In this document: piece after piece, positions 6,738 through 7,866 of the stretch
Position numbering within the stretch: the stretch's first letter is position 1
How the letters are laid out: every line of letters starts with the position of its first letter
Assembly (NCBI GenBank): GCA_036985855.1
Contig: BTQL01000083.1
Span: 1-7,866 of the forward strand
Direction: 5' to 3'
Length of the DNA stretch: 7,866 nt
Source of the DNA: B3-G11 sp036985855
GTDB taxonomy: Bacteria > Actinomycetota > Acidimicrobiia > Spongiisociales > UBA5794
Made by a program: the position numbers and the translations under genes
Notes under the pieces: model-generated
Databases searched by the model: none
Told to the model about the DNA's origin: nothing
What the model saw: the letters and a program-made list of their open reading frames with translations, nothing else

Positions 6738-6743
6738 TAGCCT
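6738..6743 (+). promoter_or_regulatory. Possible -10 element for leaderless transcription of the LCP gene
   Basis: TAGCCT fits the TAnnnT pattern common in actinobacterial promoters and ends six bases before the ATG at 6750, so the transcript could start at the A of the start codon. No Shine-Dalgarno sequence is close to this ATG. The spacing is the same as for the -10-like word before the M23 gene. Confidence 0.35.
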
Positions 6744-6749
6744 CCGTTC

Positions 6750-7866
6750 ATGACCGAATCAAGGGGACACCCGGTCTCGGAACGCAGCGGCGTTGTTGCA
6801 GCGCTACTTGGCGCGATGGTGCCCGGCCTCGGCCACGGGTACCTCGGACGATGGTGGAGGGCCGCGGCAATGGCCGTTCCGACCGTCGCCCTTCTACTTC
6901 TCGTAGTCGTAGTCCTGCGGATGCCGAGGTTCGAGCTTCTTGGCGTACTGGTGTCCCCAGGCGTTCTTCGCGGCATACTCGTCGCGAATCTCGTGGTGGT
7001 TGTTTGGCGAGTGGCGGCTGTTGTGGATCCTTACCGCCTCGGGAAAGGGACACATAATTCCTGGACGGTGATCACCGTTTTCTTGTTCGCATTCCTCGTT
7101 GCGCTTCCGCATGTACTCATCGCGCGGTATACGCTCGATGCTTCCTACGTGCTCGACCAGGTCTTCGTGTCCGGCGATTTCACGCCGGTTGTCGTTCTCG
7201 ACGATCCGCTGCCGGCAGAAGTGCCCTTTGCCGCGGATGTTGCCGCATTCGAGGTCGTAGATCCGGCAAACGTTCGCTCAACATATCGGAGTCAGAAGCC
7301 GAGGAGCCTGCTCTTCACAGAGGGCGTTGGAGACCCAGACGCGATCGGTATCCCGCGATGGACTCCACCCCCCCAGCCCAGACATCTCGGCGCTCTGCTC
7401 GGATCGGACTATGACGGCGTCAACCGGATAACCATCCTGCTGGTCGGGGGTGATGGTGGCCCTGGACGGTCGGGGAGCCGCACCGACAGCATCATGGTGG
7501 CGACGTTCGACACGGAGACGGGTAAGTCTGCCGTATTCGGGATTCCCAGGAATATGACCCATGCCCCGTTGCCGGATGAGTGGTCGACAGCGTTCGTCGA
7601 TCTCGAGAAGCGTCTCACTCCCTGGGCGGAACGAAAGCTGTGGACCGACGAGAACGGCGATGGCGAACCCGACCAGTTCGAGCCATGCAATTGTTTCCCC
7701 GACCAGATCAACGCGATCTATCCGTTCACCCGAAAGTGGGTTGATACCTATCCGAACGAAGTTGACCCAGGGCTTGCGGCACTGCGAGACACGATCGAGA
7801 TCATGCTCGGACTCGAGATCGACTATTACGCAATGGTCAATATGTCTGGTTTCGTTCGGCTTGTCG
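6750..7866 (+). CDS. LytR-CpsA-Psr (LCP) family protein, C-terminus outside window
   Basis: A partial gene with 372 residues visible and no stop before the window end. The N-terminus is a membrane module: a VPGLGHGYLGRWWR turn (24-37), like the PGLGxxYLGR motif seen in small multi-pass proteins, with hydrophobic stretches at about 13-25, 40-57, 62-93 and 105-126. An outside linker of about 90 residues follows. The LCP domain begins near 226: RITILLVGGDGG (226-237), SRTDSIMVATFDTETG (243-258), FGIPRN (263-268), INAIYPF (320-326) and DYYAMVNMSGFVRLV (358-372). LCP enzymes move wall polymers such as teichoic acid or arabinogalactan from a lipid carrier to peptidoglycan, on the outer face of the membrane. 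IPRN replaces the usual IPRD, and about 50 residues separate it from INAIY, including an EF-hand-like loop (300-311) and Cys313/Cys315. An in-frame TAG at 6738 makes ATG 6750 the first possible start. Which polymer it ligates cannot be said. Confidence 0.88.
   Translation, partial: MTESRGHPVSERSGVVAALLGAMVPGLGHGYLGRWWRAAAMAVPTVALLLLVVVVLRMPRFELLGVLVSPGVLRGILVANLVVVVWRVAAVVDPYRLGKGTHNSWTVITVFLFAFLVALPHVLIARYTLDASYVLDQVFVSGDFTPVVVLDDPLPAEVPFAADVAAFEVVDPANVRSTYRSQKPRSLLFTEGVGDPDAIGIPRWTPPPQPRHLGALLGSDYDGVNRITILLVGGDGGPGRSGSRTDSIMVATFDTETGKSAVFGIPRNMTHAPLPDEWSTAFVDLEKRLTPWAERKLWTDENGDGEPDQFEPCNCFPDQINAIYPFTRKWVDTYPNEVDPGLAALRDTIEIMLGLEIDYYAMVNMSGFVRLV
7647..7682 (+). other. EF-hand-like acidic loop in the LCP domain
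   Basis: The coded residues 300-311 (DENGDGEPDQFE) place Asp, Asn, Asp, Gly, Asp and Glu at loop positions 1, 3, 5, 6, 9 and 12, the calcium-ligand positions of an EF-hand loop. Position 8 is Pro rather than the usual Ile/Val/Leu. Flanking helices cannot be confirmed from sequence alone, so metal binding is inferred. Confidence 0.45.

Larger units (their letters stand above)
6684..6749. other. Short spacer before the LCP gene
   Basis: This 66-base spacer between the M23 and LCP genes contains the tandem repeat at 6721-6735 and the -10-like TAGCCT at 6738-6743. I see no hairpin with a T-run, so there is no evident terminator after the M23 gene and read-through is possible. Confidence 0.4.

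Overview
The window looks like a chromosomal stretch from a high-GC actinobacterium. The clues are GC-rich third codon positions, Thr-rich linkers behind lipoprotein signals, a LytR-CpsA-Psr (LCP) protein with a multi-pass membrane N-terminus, and little Shine-Dalgarno signal before some genes. The Thr-rich lipoprotein style reminds me of Acidimicrobiia-type actinobacteria, but that placement is inference and no marker gene is present to settle it. There are no RNA genes, mobile elements, CRISPR arrays or integrase genes in view. No stretch longer than about 230 bases lacks a gene.

Left part (1-1508): a phosphoribosyltransferase-fold protein runs leftwards off the window edge. It is divergent from a class II glutamine amidotransferase of the YafJ/EgtC type (612-1475), with a 227-base shared control region between them. 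The amidotransferase converges on a small lipoprotein, with only 33 bases and a short hairpin between the two.

Middle part (1509-4529, minus strand): a large thiamine-diphosphate enzyme resembling the homodimeric pyruvate dehydrogenase E1 (AceE/COG2609 type, 777 residues) is followed on the same strand by a lipoprotein with a Thr-rich linker and two peptidoglycan-binding-like repeats. No E2 or E3 gene is in the window, and the enzyme lacks the N-terminal stretch that E. coli AceE uses to bind E2.

Right part (4675-7866, plus strand): three cell-envelope genes in a row. They are a parvulin-type peptidyl-prolyl isomerase lipoprotein, a secreted M23 metallopeptidase with two C-terminal peptidoglycan-binding domains, and an LCP-family cell wall glycopolymer ligase cut by the window end. 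With the lipoprotein at 1509-2066 they make four exported envelope proteins in about 6.4 kb. I infer a role in folding exported proteins, trimming peptidoglycan and attaching polymers to the wall.

I did not find a clearly new multi-gene system. The points most worth a second look are the stand-alone AceE-like enzyme, an EF-hand-like acidic loop inside the LCP domain, and possible leaderless transcription of the M23 and LCP genes.
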